Translations under genes and position numbers: made by a program
The notes under the pieces: generated by a model
Database searches by the model: none
The model's input: only the letters and a program-made list of their open reading frames with translations
Told to the model about the DNA's origin: nothing
Shown: piece after piece, positions 35,062-44,374 of the stretch
Numbering within the stretch: position 1 is the first letter of the stretch
How the letters are laid out: each line of letters begins with the position of its first letter
Origin: Lutibacter sp.
GTDB lineage: Bacteria; Bacteroidota; Bacteroidia; Flavobacteriales; Flavobacteriaceae
Direction: 5' to 3'
NCBI GenBank assembly: GCA_002733665.1
Contig: NVWM01000027.1
Coordinates: forward strand, 124,001 to 188,000
DNA: 64,000 nt

Positions 35062-35086
35062 ATTGGTGACTCTGGCAGGATTATAT
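35056..35086 (-). repeat. Partial tRNA-Arg 3' end, copy 1
   Basis: GTGACTCTGGCAGGATT at 35066-35082 is identical to the 3' terminal bases of the tRNA-Arg gene at 36211-36227. The longer 31 bases match copy 2 at 36051-36080 in 28 positions, including ATAT beyond the tRNA homology. The stop codon of the next gene lies inside it. Confidence 0.85.
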
Positions 35087-35815
35087 TTTACTCCAATCAC
35101 AAGTAATACCATCAGAGGTTGAATATTTAAACATCCCAGTATCGTTATTATAAGACAAAGTATATTCGTTATTGTCTTGTCTTACAAATGAATTATCTGC
35201 TATTTTAAGCCAGACAAACTGCTTACCATTTACAACTTGTGATATAGCATCAACTGTTTTTTCTTCAATACCATTCTTTAGATTTTGAGAGCCATAATCT
35301 AAACTCATACTTCCGCTACCGCAAGATGTTTTCCACTCTCCATTTACAGCCGAAGCGTTTAGTAAAATTGTAAAATCTTCATAATTTTTTAATTGCCTAA
35401 TAAATGTATTTGTAATCATTGGCTTAACTCCCTTTTTTACTCTAAAGGTATTTTCAAAATTATATATTTCTCCAGCTTTAATAACACTTAACAATCCCTC
35501 CGTTGTTTTTACGTTTAAGTTATTACCGTGTATTGATCTACCTTTGCTAAAAATTCCAGTAGCGTTTCTAACTTTAATTTTTGTAAAAGAATTATCATAG
35601 GCTGTACCAACTTTTCTTGCAGTATAGTACAAATCATAATCATTTGTATTTGTAGCAGTTGCAACTATTAAATAAACATCTTTTTTCTTTGCCTCTTTAG
35701 TTTTAAGCAAAGTGTAATTTATATCTACACCATATTTACTGCCAACTTTTATTTCTTCTTGAGCTACTGCACCAACAGATAACAACAAAGTTGCTATAAT
35801 AACAATTCTTTTCAT
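35081..35815 (-). CDS. Secreted protein of unknown function within a tRNA-flanked unit
   Basis: A 244-residue protein with a cleavable signal peptide (MKRIVIIATLLLSVGAVAQ). The mature part is rich in polar and beta-prone residues (VYLIVATATNTNDYDLYYTARKV, KMFSK-like repeats absent) and has two Cys residues, one in WKTSCGSGSMSLDYG and one near the end in GITCDWSKI. No known domain is recognised. It has its own promoter with a palindrome (35841-35874). Its stop codon is contributed by the tRNA-derived repeat, and a second copy of that repeat lies upstream at 36051, so the gene with its promoter forms a roughly 1-kb unit between direct repeats. Confidence 0.75.
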   Translation of the reverse strand: MKRIVIIATLLLSVGAVAQEEIKVGSKYGVDINYTLLKTKEAKKKDVYLIVATATNTNDYDLYYTARKVGTAYDNSFTKIKVRNATGIFSKGRSIHGNNLNVKTTEGLLSVIKAGEIYNFENTFRVKKGVKPMITNTFIRQLKNYEDFTILLNASAVNGEWKTSCGSGSMSLDYGSQNLKNGIEEKTVDAISQVVNGKQFVWLKIADNSFVRQDNNEYTLSYNNDTGMFKYSTSDGITCDWSKI

Positions 35816-35840
35816 AGTTTATTTTTAAGGATTAAGTCCC

Positions 35841-35874
35841 CAAATGTATATTAAAATAATATACATTAAAACAA
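35841..35874 (-). promoter_or_regulatory. Promoter with a perfect palindrome overlapping the -7 box
   Basis: On the minus strand TTG (35872-35874) and TACATTTG (35841-35848) are separated by 23 bases. Between and over them lies AATGTATATT-N5-AATATACATT (35843-35867), perfect 10-base arms. This looks like an operator that would block the -7 region when bound. Confidence 0.65.
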
Positions 35875-36050
35875 AATTTCCGTTTATATTTAAAATCACG
35901 CTGTTTGTAATAACTATTTTTGGTTCAGAGTACAAATGACGAAAATAAACGTGTGATATTACAGGCACTTTTTTACTATTACCTGTCAAATAACAGTGTA
36001 TTTTTGACGCTCATGTTATCATTTTTAAATTGATAATCCGCTATACCGTA

Positions 36051-36080
36051 TTATTTAATGATGCTCTGGCAGGATTATAT
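36051..36080 (-). repeat. Partial tRNA-Arg 3' end, copy 2
   Basis: CTCTGGCAGGATT (36064-36076) matches the tRNA-Arg 3' end, and the 30 bases match copy 1 at 35056-35086 except for two substitutions and one deleted base. Together with copy 1 it flanks a 995-base unit. Confidence 0.8.
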
Positions 36081-36085
36081 CTCCA

Positions 36086-36147
36086 GCAAAACTCCGTTTT
36101 GAAAATACAGGATTGCTGCGCATCCTGCAAAACTCCGTTTTGAAAAT
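36086..36147. repeat. Two 21-base direct repeats, each a small palindrome
   Basis: The 21 bases at 36086-36106 and 36127-36147 are identical, each containing CAAAACTCCGTTTTG. Between them CAGGAT...ATCCTG (36107-36126 region) makes another inverted repeat. The block lies between tRNA fragment copy 2 and the hairpin after tRNA-Arg. Confidence 0.85.
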
Positions 36148-36206
36148 GGTAAGGTCTAAAAAAAGAAATAAAGCGAGCTTTGTTCTTTTTTTAGACCTTA
36201 CCATTT
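36144..36206. repeat. Perfect 24-base inverted repeat after tRNA-Arg
   Basis: Arms at 36144-36167 and 36183-36206 (starting AAATGGTAAGGTCT, ending AGACCTTACCATTT) are fully complementary around 15 bases that contain a smaller stem AAAGC/GCTTT. It lies five bases past the tRNA 3' end and could end the yqeY-tRNA transcript. Confidence 0.88.
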
Positions 36207-36211
36207 ATCCG

Positions 36212-36285
36212 TGACTCTGGCAGGATTCAAACCTGCAACCGCTGGAGCCGAAATCCAGTGCGCTATTCAGTTGCGCCACAGAGCC
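36212..36285 (-). tRNA. tRNA-Arg (TCG)
   Basis: A 74-base cloverleaf. Acceptor arm GGCTCTG/CAGAGTC with one G-U pair, anticodon stem CTGGA/TCCAG with loop TTTCGGC giving anticodon TCG, T arm GCAGG-TTTGAAT-CCTGC. CCA is not encoded (the genome continues CGG). It lies 11 bases after yqeY. Fragments of its 3' end recur at 35066 and 36064. Confidence 0.95.
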
Positions 36286-36296
36286 TAAAATTTAAT

Positions 36297-36743
36297 TTAT
36301 CCTAACAACTCTTTCACAAGTGCTGATATTGTTTTTCCATCAGCTTTTCCTGCTAATTCTTTTGAAGCCATGCCCATCACTTTCCCCATATCTTTCATAC
36401 CGATTGCTCCTGTTTTTGCAATAATATCTAAAACAACTATTTTTAAATCTTCTGCACTCATTTGTGCTGGTAAAAATTGTGAAATAATTGCTGCTTCTGC
36501 TAGTTCTGGCGATGCCAAATCTTCACGTCCTTGTTCTGTGTAAAGTGCAGCGCTATCTTTACGTTGTTTCACTAATTTTTGCAATAATTTAATTTCATCT
36601 TCTTCAGAAAATACAGCATCTCCACCTTTTGTGTTTGCCAATAATATTTCTGATTTAATAGCACGTAATGATTGCAAAGCGACTTTATCTTTAGATTTCA
36701 TCGCTAGTTTCATTTGCTCCATTAATTTTGATAATAAACTCAT
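36297..36743 (-). CDS. GatB/YqeY domain protein
   Basis: A 148-residue YqeY-type protein, with LRAIKSEILLANTKGGDAVFSEED, VKQRKDSAALYTEQGREDLA and the C-terminal GMKDMGKVMGMASKELAGKADG motif. This is the tRNA-binding helical domain also found at the end of GatB; the free-standing protein has no settled role. Its proximity to tRNA-Arg (11 bases) suggests co-transcription. It follows ftsZ on the same strand but a terminator-like hairpin separates them. Confidence 0.92.
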   Translation of the reverse strand: MSLLSKLMEQMKLAMKSKDKVALQSLRAIKSEILLANTKGGDAVFSEEDEIKLLQKLVKQRKDSAALYTEQGREDLASPELAEAAIISQFLPAQMSAEDLKIVVLDIIAKTGAIGMKDMGKVMGMASKELAGKADGKTISALVKELLG

Positions 36744-36770
36744 CTCTTATTTTATTTAGAATGCGAAGAT

Positions 36771-36821
36771 AAAAAAACTCGATGTAATTTTCACGGTTAA
36801 TGAAAACAATCGAGTTTTTTT
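36771..36821. terminator. Terminator after ftsZ
   Basis: AAAAAAACTCGAT and ATCGAGTTTTTTT pair perfectly around a 25-base loop between ftsZ and yqeY. It likely ends the dcw transcript. Confidence 0.8.
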
Positions 36822-36847
36822 GGGGGCTAATCGTCTTTGGGTTATGT

Positions 36848-38704
36848 TTAATCTACATTATCATGTAAAAAAGAGTTATTAGAACGTAATTGCAAATCAT
36901 CATTTTCATCAACTCCTAAAGTTGTTTTAGATTGTGTAGTTTCAGAAGAAAGTGTGGTGTCGTCTAACTCAACTCCCATTCTCTTATATGCAGGTTCACG
37001 CTCAATTTCGTCAATATTTTGATTCAATTTATTATTAAACTTATAGTTAAATTGTTTCATTTTCTCTTTTCTATCTTGAGAACGATTTTGCAATTCTGAA
37101 ATAGTTAAATGCAATGGAGACACCTCATCTTTCTTTGTGGTTTCCTCGACCTTTTTTATAGGTTCTGTACGGACATTAAACTTTAATTCTTCTACAGTTT
37201 TTTCTTTAACAATAGTCTTTTTTGTAGCACTATTCAACGATTCTTCAAGTTTACTATAATCTTCTAAATCAAAATATACTTGCTCCTCTTTTACTTCAGA
37301 AGGTTTTACCTCGATATGATCAATAACTTCTAATTCGTTAATATCAATACTTTCATCAGACTCTTTGCTTTCTGATAATGGCAAATCAAATGTAAATACT
37401 GTTTGCTGTTCATCAGATTTATCAGCTGTTATTACTTCAAAACTATTTACTTCAATATCATTTACTGATGTAATTACAAAATCATCTAATTTTTCATGTA
37501 CAATTTGATCATACACAACATCAATATTTTTAATAAGTTCAGATGTTGGAATCAAATCTAACTCAGGAAGTGTTTTTTCTTCTGTATCGTCTTTCAAAAC
37601 ATGAACAATAACCTCATTTTCTGAAACTATTAATTCGTCTTTTTTAGAAAAATCATACGTCACCTCTTGATCTTCTTCAAGTGCATGAATAATTTTCTTG
37701 TCCTCAGTATTTGAAATGTGGTGTTGTTGATCTTTGTGAAATCCTGTAGCAACGACTGTTACAGCAATTGCATCATCTAAAGATGTATCTTCACCAACAC
37801 CCATAATAATATTTACATTTGTTTTGGCTTCAGACTGTATATAATCATTGATTTCTCCTATTTCATCTATCGTAATTTCTGATGCTCCAGATACAATAAG
37901 CAACAATACATTCTTTGCACCAGTGATTTTATTATCATTCAATAGTGGTGAATCTAATGCTTTAACAATTGCTTTTTCTGCTCTATTCTCTCCTGATGCT
38001 TTTGCAGAACCCATAATTGCTGTTCCACTATTAGCAAGTACTGTTTTAGCATCTCTTAAATCAATATTTTGTGTATAGTGATGTGTTATAACTTCTGCGA
38101 TTCCTCGTGAGGCAGTTGCTAATACTTCATCAGCCTTAGAAAACCCAGCTTTAAAACCTAAATTCCCGTATACTTCTCTTAATTTATTATTATTTATAAC
38201 AACCAATGAGTCGACATGCTTACGTAATTCCTCAATACCTTTTTGGGCTTGTTCGTTACGTGTCCTTCCTTCAAATGAAAATGGAATTGTAACGACTCCA
38301 ATTGTCAATAAATCTAATTCTCTTGCAAATTTAGCTATTACAGGCGCTGCACCTGTTCCGGTACCTCCACCCATTCCTGCATTGATAAAAACCATTTTAG
38401 TATTGGTTCCTAACATCTTTTTTATCTCTACTTCACTCTCTAATGCAGATTGCTTTCCAACTTCAGGATTTGCTCCAGCCCCTAAACCTTCAGTAAGTGT
38501 AACTCCTAACTGAATTTTTAACGGCACTTGACTATTCTGAAGTGCTTGTGCATCAGTATTACATATTACAAAGTCTACACCATTAATACCTTGAGAAAGC
38601 ATGTAATTTACTGCATTGCTTCCTCCACCACCAACACCAATTACCTTAATGGCATTTGATTGGTTTTTTGGCATGTCAAATAAAATATTATCAAAGTTTT
38701 CCAT
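36848..38704 (-). CDS. ftsZ: Cell division GTPase FtsZ with long C-terminal extension
   Basis: A 618-residue tubulin homologue. The GTPase part (about 1-325) has GVGGGGSNAVNYM, the signature GMGGGTGTGAAPV and NKLREVYGNLGF. An acidic, Glu/Val/Lys-rich linker of about 220 residues follows. Near residue 565 comes EREPAYKRMGVEL, the likely conserved partner-binding peptide, and the protein ends LRSNNSFLHDNVD, a tail I associate with flavobacterial FtsZ. The length is far above the roughly 380 residues of E. coli FtsZ but usual for this family. Confidence 0.97.
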   Translation of the reverse strand: MENFDNILFDMPKNQSNAIKVIGVGGGGSNAVNYMLSQGINGVDFVICNTDAQALQNSQVPLKIQLGVTLTEGLGAGANPEVGKQSALESEVEIKKMLGTNTKMVFINAGMGGGTGTGAAPVIAKFARELDLLTIGVVTIPFSFEGRTRNEQAQKGIEELRKHVDSLVVINNNKLREVYGNLGFKAGFSKADEVLATASRGIAEVITHHYTQNIDLRDAKTVLANSGTAIMGSAKASGENRAEKAIVKALDSPLLNDNKITGAKNVLLLIVSGASEITIDEIGEINDYIQSEAKTNVNIIMGVGEDTSLDDAIAVTVVATGFHKDQQHHISNTEDKKIIHALEEDQEVTYDFSKKDELIVSENEVIVHVLKDDTEEKTLPELDLIPTSELIKNIDVVYDQIVHEKLDDFVITSVNDIEVNSFEVITADKSDEQQTVFTFDLPLSESKESDESIDINELEVIDHIEVKPSEVKEEQVYFDLEDYSKLEESLNSATKKTIVKEKTVEELKFNVRTEPIKKVEETTKKDEVSPLHLTISELQNRSQDRKEKMKQFNYKFNNKLNQNIDEIEREPAYKRMGVELDDTTLSSETTQSKTTLGVDENDDLQLRSNNSFLHDNVD

Positions 38705-38726
38705 AGTTTTGTTGGTACTATATTTA

Positions 38727-40043
38727 TTATTCTGCGTTATCTAAAAACTCTCTAAACTTGTCTGACCATCGTTCAAAAAGTGATTTTTTTTCTATTTTTA
38801 TTACTTCTTCCTCTTCATTTACCAATTCTTCTTCTACAACATCTTCTGATTCGACAGTAGTATGCTTATCCTTCAACTTTTTCTTATCTCTCAGCCCTTT
38901 AATCAACAAACCAACTGCTGTTGCATACATAGGACTTGAAATTCCTTCTTCAGAATCTCCCGCTAAATGCTCATTTGGATATCCAATTCTTGTATCCATT
39001 CCTGTAATATATTCAACCAATTGTTTTATATGGTTTAGTTGTGCGCCTCCTCCAGTCAACACAATACCTGCAATTAATTTTTTCTTCGGCTCTTCATGAC
39101 CATAATTTCTAATTTCAATAAAGGTTTGTTCAATAATTTCTACAACTCGTGCATGAATTATTTTTGAAAGATTTTTTAAAGTAATCTCTTTTGGATCTCT
39201 TCCTCTTAATCCTGGAATAGATACAATTTCATTTTCTTTATTTTCTCCAGGCCATGCAGAACCAAATTTTGTTTTCAACAGTTCTGCTTGCTTTTCAATA
39301 ATCGAACATCCTTCTTTAATATCTTCAGTGATTACATTTCCTCCAAACGGAATTACTGCTGTATGGCGTATAATTCCATCTTTAAAAATTGCTAAATCTG
39401 TAGTTCCACCACCTATATCTATCAGTGCAACTCCTGCTTCTTTCTCTTCTTGACTTAACACTGCATCCGCAGATGCCAAGGGTTCCAATGTGATTCCGGC
39501 CAAACTTAATCCAGCACTTTTTATACATCTACCTATATTTCTGATAGAAGAAACTTGACCTACAACAACATGGAAATTGGCTTCTAATCGTCCGCCGTAC
39601 ATACCTATAGGCTCTTTTATTTCTGCCTGACCATCAACCTTAAATTCTTGTGGTAATACATGAATAATTTCTTCTCCAGGAAGCATCACCAATTTATGGA
39701 CTTGACTTTCTAATTTTTCTAAATCTGACTCATCAATAACTTCTTGAGAATTTGGCCGAGTGATATAATCACTATGTTGTAAACTCCTAATGTGTTGTCC
39801 TGCAATACCAACAATTGCATCTGAAATCTGAACTCCAGAGACAGCAATTGCTTCATCAACGGCTTGTTGTATAGATTGAATTGTCTGCGTAATATTATTC
39901 ACAACTCCTCTATGAACACCTAAACTTTTCGCTTTCCCTGTGCCAAGCAATTCAATTTTATCATACTCATTCTTACGACCAATCATTGCAACAATCTTTG
40001 TTGTTCCAATATCTAACCCTACCGAAATATCATTACGCTCCAT
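38727..40043 (-). CDS. ftsA: Cell division protein FtsA
   Basis: A 438-residue actin-like protein that tethers FtsZ to the membrane. It has the phosphate loop VGLDIGTTKIVAMIG at the N-terminus, ALIDIGGGTTDLAIFKDG, and GIVLTGGGAQL. The C-terminus, after an acidic linker, is the amphipathic KKSLFERWSDKFREFLD, the expected membrane-targeting helix. The ATG at 40043 overlaps ftsQ by 11 bases; an upstream TTG (40067) would add eight residues and is not preferred. Confidence 0.96.
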   Translation of the reverse strand: MERNDISVGLDIGTTKIVAMIGRKNEYDKIELLGTGKAKSLGVHRGVVNNITQTIQSIQQAVDEAIAVSGVQISDAIVGIAGQHIRSLQHSDYITRPNSQEVIDESDLEKLESQVHKLVMLPGEEIIHVLPQEFKVDGQAEIKEPIGMYGGRLEANFHVVVGQVSSIRNIGRCIKSAGLSLAGITLEPLASADAVLSQEEKEAGVALIDIGGGTTDLAIFKDGIIRHTAVIPFGGNVITEDIKEGCSIIEKQAELLKTKFGSAWPGENKENEIVSIPGLRGRDPKEITLKNLSKIIHARVVEIIEQTFIEIRNYGHEEPKKKLIAGIVLTGGGAQLNHIKQLVEYITGMDTRIGYPNEHLAGDSEEGISSPMYATAVGLLIKGLRDKKKLKDKHTTVESEDVVEEELVNEEEEVIKIEKKSLFERWSDKFREFLDNAE

Positions 40044-40770
40044 TTCGTTCTTTTTTAGTACATACAACTTGATTGTTGTATTTTAAATTTATAATCCTAT
40101 AATTTTCAATTGTTTTATTTGTCATTGTATAATTATAAAACGCTTTTAAATTTTTAAATTTTACTTCTAAATTCTCTATTCCACCCAAATTAATTTTATG
40201 ACTTCCAATTCTTGTCATTAATATAAAGTCATTTTCGGCAGATTTATGAATTCCTACTACTTGTTTTTTCAAAAAGACATCTCTTTTTATATAAGTCAAT
40301 AACGTATATACATCTTCTATATTTTCTGTTATTGAAAGACCTGTAATGATAGGTACACGCGCCGAATGATTCTTTGACAAAGGCATTTTTTCTCCTTGTC
40401 TATCAATATAATACGATTCTGAGTTGGCATTAACTCTACCGATTGGCGTACGTTGCTTAACACTCGTTTTTAACTGCCCATCTATTGTCAAAAATGTAGT
40501 CGCATTTTCAACCATTGGATGTGATAAAACTTGCTTTTCCAAACTACTCAAATTTATTAAGGATTTAGCTTGATTTTTAACATGCTTTTGATTTTGTATT
40601 AACAACTTATTAACCATTTCATAACTCATAAAAAGATTCTCTCCTTGCTCAAATTTCACATCAACCGAAGTTACTTTTTTACCTTCATTTCTATAATTAG
40701 AAAATCCTAAAAGAAATAGCAATGCTACAATAAGTAAACTTCCTTTTATGTAATTCCAATTAATCTTCAT
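40033..40770 (-). CDS. ftsQ: Cell division protein FtsQ
   Basis: A 245-residue single-pass protein: membrane helix about 8-25, then a POTRA domain (about 36-105, VTSVDVKFEQGENLFMSYEMVN to HPMVENATTFLTIDGQL) and a beta domain. It joins FtsL (and probably a FtsB-like partner) at the septum. The ATG at 40770 overlaps murC by 11 bases. Sequence is weakly conserved, so the call leans on domain order and its place between murC and ftsA. Confidence 0.92.
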   Translation of the reverse strand: MKINWNYIKGSLLIVALLFLLGFSNYRNEGKKVTSVDVKFEQGENLFMSYEMVNKLLIQNQKHVKNQAKSLINLSSLEKQVLSHPMVENATTFLTIDGQLKTSVKQRTPIGRVNANSESYYIDRQGEKMPLSKNHSARVPIITGLSITENIEDVYTLLTYIKRDVFLKKQVVGIHKSAENDFILMTRIGSHKINLGGIENLEVKFKNLKAFYNYTMTNKTIENYRIINLKYNNQVVCTKKERNGA

Positions 40771-42106
40771 TTTCAAGCCCTTCTTTAATTTGCGTTACCA
40801 TTTCTCCAATATCTCCTGCACCAATCATCACTTTTATTATTGCATTTGATTGCTTTATGTTTTCTAATAAATCTTCTTTAGTAGATAATTTCTTATTTGC
40901 CATATTTATTTTATTGAGCAGCCATTTTGAAGTAACTCCTTCCAATGGTTTTTCTCTTGCTGGATAAATATCAAGTAATATAAGTTCGTCAAATTGTGAC
41001 AAACTCTGTGCAAAATCATCTGCAAAATCTCTTGTTCTACTAAATAAATGTGGCTGAAAAACCGCCAATACTTTTTTATTCGGATACATTTCTCTAACTG
41101 AACTCACTACTGCATTTATTTCCGTTGGATGATGTGCATAATCATCAATCAAAACTAAATTAGTTGTTTTTATTTTATATGAAAACCTGCGCTGAACACC
41201 TTTAAAAGAAAGTAATGCTTTGGCAATAGACTGAAGTGAAACTCCATAATTATTTGCCATTGCCAAAGCAGCTACAGCATTTAGCACATTGTGTTTTCCT
41301 GGGAGATTGAACTCAACATTTGTAATTATTTCTGTTGGCGTTTTTACATCAAAAAAGTAAACTCCATTTTTTATTTTAATATTATCAGCATAATAATCCG
41401 CCTTTTCATTAACTGCATACGTCAAGCCATCTAAAGGCAATCCTTTACAAACAATCAATGTATCTGAAACTTTATTTGCAAATTCTTTAAACGAATTTTT
41501 TAATGCGTTTGCTTCGCCATATATATCTAAATGATCTGCATCCATAGAAGTTATACATGCAATATTTGGTGATAATCGTAAAAAAGAGCGATCAAACTCA
41601 TCAGCCTCAACAACTGATATTTTATCGCCTCCAAGTATTAAATTAGAATTGTAATTTTCTGCTATTCCGCCTAAAAAAGAAGTAGCATTTACACCACTTT
41701 CTGCTAAAATATGACCTAAAATCGCTGAAGTTGTTGTTTTACCATGCGTTCCTGCAACTGCTAGACAAATAGTGTTTTCGGTGATTTTACCGAGCACTTC
41801 AGCACGTTTCATCACATTAAAACCATTCGCATTGAAATAAGTTAATTCAGAATGGTTTTCTGGAATTGCAGGCGTATAAACAATCAATGTTTTTGTCGAA
41901 TCTTTAAATTCATCTAAAATTAAATCTACCGAATCTTGATAGTGAATTTTAACTCCAACTTCTTGCAATGAATCTGTGATTTTAGTTTGAACTTTATCAA
42001 AACCAGCAACATTTTTACCATTCACAGCAAAATATCGCGCCAAAGCACTCATCCCTATTCCGCCAATGCCGATAAAGTAAATATTATGTATGCTTTTTAG
42101 ATTCAT
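40760..42106 (-). CDS. murC: UDP-N-acetylmuramate--L-alanine ligase
   Basis: A 448-residue Mur ligase. It has the Rossmann start [17 protein letters not shown], the ATP loop [13 protein letters not shown] (about 113-125), the metal/ligand segment DADHLDIYG, and [11 protein letters not shown] in the C-terminal domain. It adds L-Ala to UDP-MurNAc in the cytoplasm. It overlaps murG by four bases (ATGA). Confidence 0.97.
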   Translation of the reverse strand: MNLKSIHNIYFIGIGGIGMSALARYFAVNGKNVAGFDKVQTKITDSLQEVGVKIHYQDSVDLILDEFKDSTKTLIVYTPAIPENHSELTYFNANGFNVMKRAEVLGKITENTICLAVAGTHGKTTTSAILGHILAESGVNATSFLGGIAENYNSNLILGGDKISVVEADEFDRSFLRLSPNIACITSMDADHLDIYGEANALKNSFKEFANKVSDTLIVCKGLPLDGLTYAVNEKADYYADNIKIKNGVYFFDVKTPTEIITNVEFNLPGKHNVLNAVAALAMANNYGVSLQSIAKALLSFKGVQRRFSYKIKTTNLVLIDDYAHHPTEINAVVSSVREMYPNKKVLAVFQPHLFSRTRDFADDFAQSLSQFDELILLDIYPAREKPLEGVTSKWLLNKINMANKKLSTKEDLLENIKQSNAIIKVMIGAGDIGEMVTQIKEGLENED

Positions 42107-43194
42107 TTAATTAACTTTTCAATTTCGTCAACAATTGTTTTTGTGGCATTCGGCAATGCTAATTTTTTTATATTCTGACTTAATTTTTCTTGTAAACCAT
42201 CATCAGTTAATAAACTCTCAAAAATATTTTGAAAAACTGATAAATTCTTTTCCTCTATCAATATTGCCCCATCCTTTTCAACAATCGCTTGTGCATTTTT
42301 TACTTGATGATTTTCTGCAACATTAGGTGATGGTATAAAAATCGTTGGCTTCCCAACGATACACAACTCTGAAATTGATCCCGCTCCTGCTCTACTAATA
42401 ATAAAATCGGCTGACGAATATGAAAAATTCATGTTATTTATGAATGAATGTGTCTGCACACCTTCCAAATCATTATATTTCTTATAGTCGTTGTAATACA
42501 ACTTACCTGTTTGCCAAATCAGCTGAATTCCTTTCTCAACAAACCAACTTAAATTACTTTCTATAAACTGATTTATCCTTCGAGCACCTAAACTTCCACC
42601 TAAAACAAGTAATGTTTTTTTAGCTTTATCTAATTCAAAAAAGTCTTTGGCTCCATCTATATCTTCAGTCATCGTTAACAAATCCTGACGCACAGGATTT
42701 CCTGTTTTTATAATTTTATCCATAGGGAAAAATCGTTCTAAATTGTCATATGCAACACAAATTTTCGCTACCTTTTTTGCTAATAATTTATTGGTAATTC
42801 CTGGAAAAGAATTTTGTTCTTGTATCAATGTTGGTACTCCTTTTTTATTCGCAACAAACAATGTAGGACCACTAGCAAAGCCTCCTGTACCGATAACTAC
42901 AGTCGGTTTAAACTGCTTTACAATCTTTCGAGCATTCCATAGACTACTAATCAACTTAAAAGGAAATGAGAGGTTTTTTAATGACAAACTTCGTTGTATT
43001 CCTGAAATCCAAAGTCCTTTAATTTCATATCCAGCTTGAGGAACTTTTTCCATTTCCATTCTGTCTTTTGCGCCAACAAATAAAAATTTAGCATCAGGAA
43101 ATCGGGCTTTTAATTCGTTAGCAATCGCAACTGCAGGATAGATATGCCCTCCTGTTCCACCTCCACTTAACAGTATGTTAATCGATTGCTTCAT
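42103..43194 (-). CDS. murG: UDP-GlcNAc:lipid I N-acetylglucosaminyltransferase
   Basis: A 363-residue GT-B glycosyltransferase making lipid II. It has the N-terminal [15 protein letters not shown] loop, [14 protein letters not shown], and the donor-binding region with [11 protein letters not shown] and [25 protein letters not shown]. It overlaps ftsW by 17 bases. Confidence 0.97.
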   Translation of the reverse strand: MKQSINILLSGGGTGGHIYPAVAIANELKARFPDAKFLFVGAKDRMEMEKVPQAGYEIKGLWISGIQRSLSLKNLSFPFKLISSLWNARKIVKQFKPTVVIGTGGFASGPTLFVANKKGVPTLIQEQNSFPGITNKLLAKKVAKICVAYDNLERFFPMDKIIKTGNPVRQDLLTMTEDIDGAKDFFELDKAKKTLLVLGGSLGARRINQFIESNLSWFVEKGIQLIWQTGKLYYNDYKKYNDLEGVQTHSFINNMNFSYSSADFIISRAGAGSISELCIVGKPTIFIPSPNVAENHQVKNAQAIVEKDGAILIEEKNLSVFQNIFESLLTDDGLQEKLSQNIKKLALPNATKTIVDEIEKLIK

Positions 43195-44374
43195 GTAGAA
43201 TATTTAAAGGGTTCTCGTGTTCTAAATTTGTTGATGATTCATCTTTGGCTGAACTTACACTTAATATCATTCCTATAGCGAAGCAAGTCATCCAAATTGA
43301 AGTTCCTCCACTACTTATTAATGGCAATGTTTGTCCTGTGACTGGCAAAATATTTACGGCAACTGCCATATTAATTAAGGCTTGGAAAATAATTGGCAGG
43401 CCAACTCCAACAACCAATAATGTAGCAAAGATTGTCTGTGCTTTTTTGGCGACCATCATAATTCGAAAGAGTAATAAAAAATATGCTAAGGCTACTCCAA
43501 TTCCGCCAATAATTAAGCCGTATTCTTCTACAATAATTGCATAAATAAAATCTGAAGATGATTGCGGTAAAAAGTTTTTTTGCACACTTTTTCCAGGACC
43601 TTTACCTCTAACTCCTCCTGTTGCTATCGCAATTTTTGCTTTTTCTACTTGATAGGCTTCTTCAGCATTTTTATCAGAAAAATTCTCAATTCTACTTATC
43701 CAAGTATCAACACGGTTTGGCATCAATTTTGGAAATGCTTTTGCCGTAAGCACAAAAAATGCTAAAAAAACTATTCCAAATCCGATGATATATAAAATGT
43801 ATTTCCACGGATATCCTCCAAGAAAAACAAGCACTATAATCATACTAAAAATAATCGCTGTTGTTGAGAAGTTTGCAGGTAATATCAATATTAAAATTGC
43901 TGCTACTGGAAGCCATAATATCCAAAGACTTTCTTTAAAGGCAATCTCTTTGTTTTTGTTTTTTGCTAAATATCTTGCAACATAGGTCATCAAAACAAGT
44001 CCTGCCAAAGTGGAAGTTTGAAAGCCTATTCCTACAAACGGAATGCGTATCCAACGACTTGCATTTGCGCCGCCAATAGTATCTCCCTGAATCAAGGTAT
44101 ATAATAATAGTAAAAAAACCAATGGCAACATCAAGACCGATCCACCACTGAAATATCTATACGGAATTTTATGAACGCCATACAAAATAACAAAACCCAT
44201 CAACAATAAAAAGGCATGTTTCATCAAAATAGAAAAAGTACTCGATGCTGATCCTACCACATATACCAAATTGGTACTTGCGCTATAAATCGGCATAAAT
44301 GAGAAAATGGCAAGCATTACAATAATTGCCCAAATTGCTCTATCTCCTTTTATGTTTTTAATGAAATTACTCAT
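43178..44374 (-). CDS. ftsW: Cell division SEDS glycosyltransferase FtsW
   Basis: A 398-residue membrane protein with about ten helices. SEDS marks are [55 protein letters not shown] and the final [12 protein letters not shown]. It polymerises septal glycan with the PBP3 encoded upstream. It is one base from murD. Confidence 0.96.
   Translation of the reverse strand: MSNFIKNIKGDRAIWAIIVMLAIFSFMPIYSASTNLVYVVGSASSTFSILMKHAFLLLMGFVILYGVHKIPYRYFSGGSVLMLPLVFLLLLYTLIQGDTIGGANASRWIRIPFVGIGFQTSTLAGLVLMTYVARYLAKNKNKEIAFKESLWILWLPVAAILILILPANFSTTAIIFSMIIVLVFLGGYPWKYILYIIGFGIVFLAFFVLTAKAFPKLMPNRVDTWISRIENFSDKNAEEAYQVEKAKIAIATGGVRGKGPGKSVQKNFLPQSSSDFIYAIIVEEYGLIIGGIGVALAYFLLLFRIMMVAKKAQTIFATLLVVGVGLPIIFQALINMAVAVNILPVTGQTLPLISSGGTSIWMTCFAIGMILSVSSAKDESSTNLEHENPLNILHEAID

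Noticed and set aside
35003-36206. Reading the repeats around tRNA-Arg as a CRISPR array
   Set aside because: The repeats are tRNA-derived or palindromic pairs with unequal spacing, and no cas gene is present.
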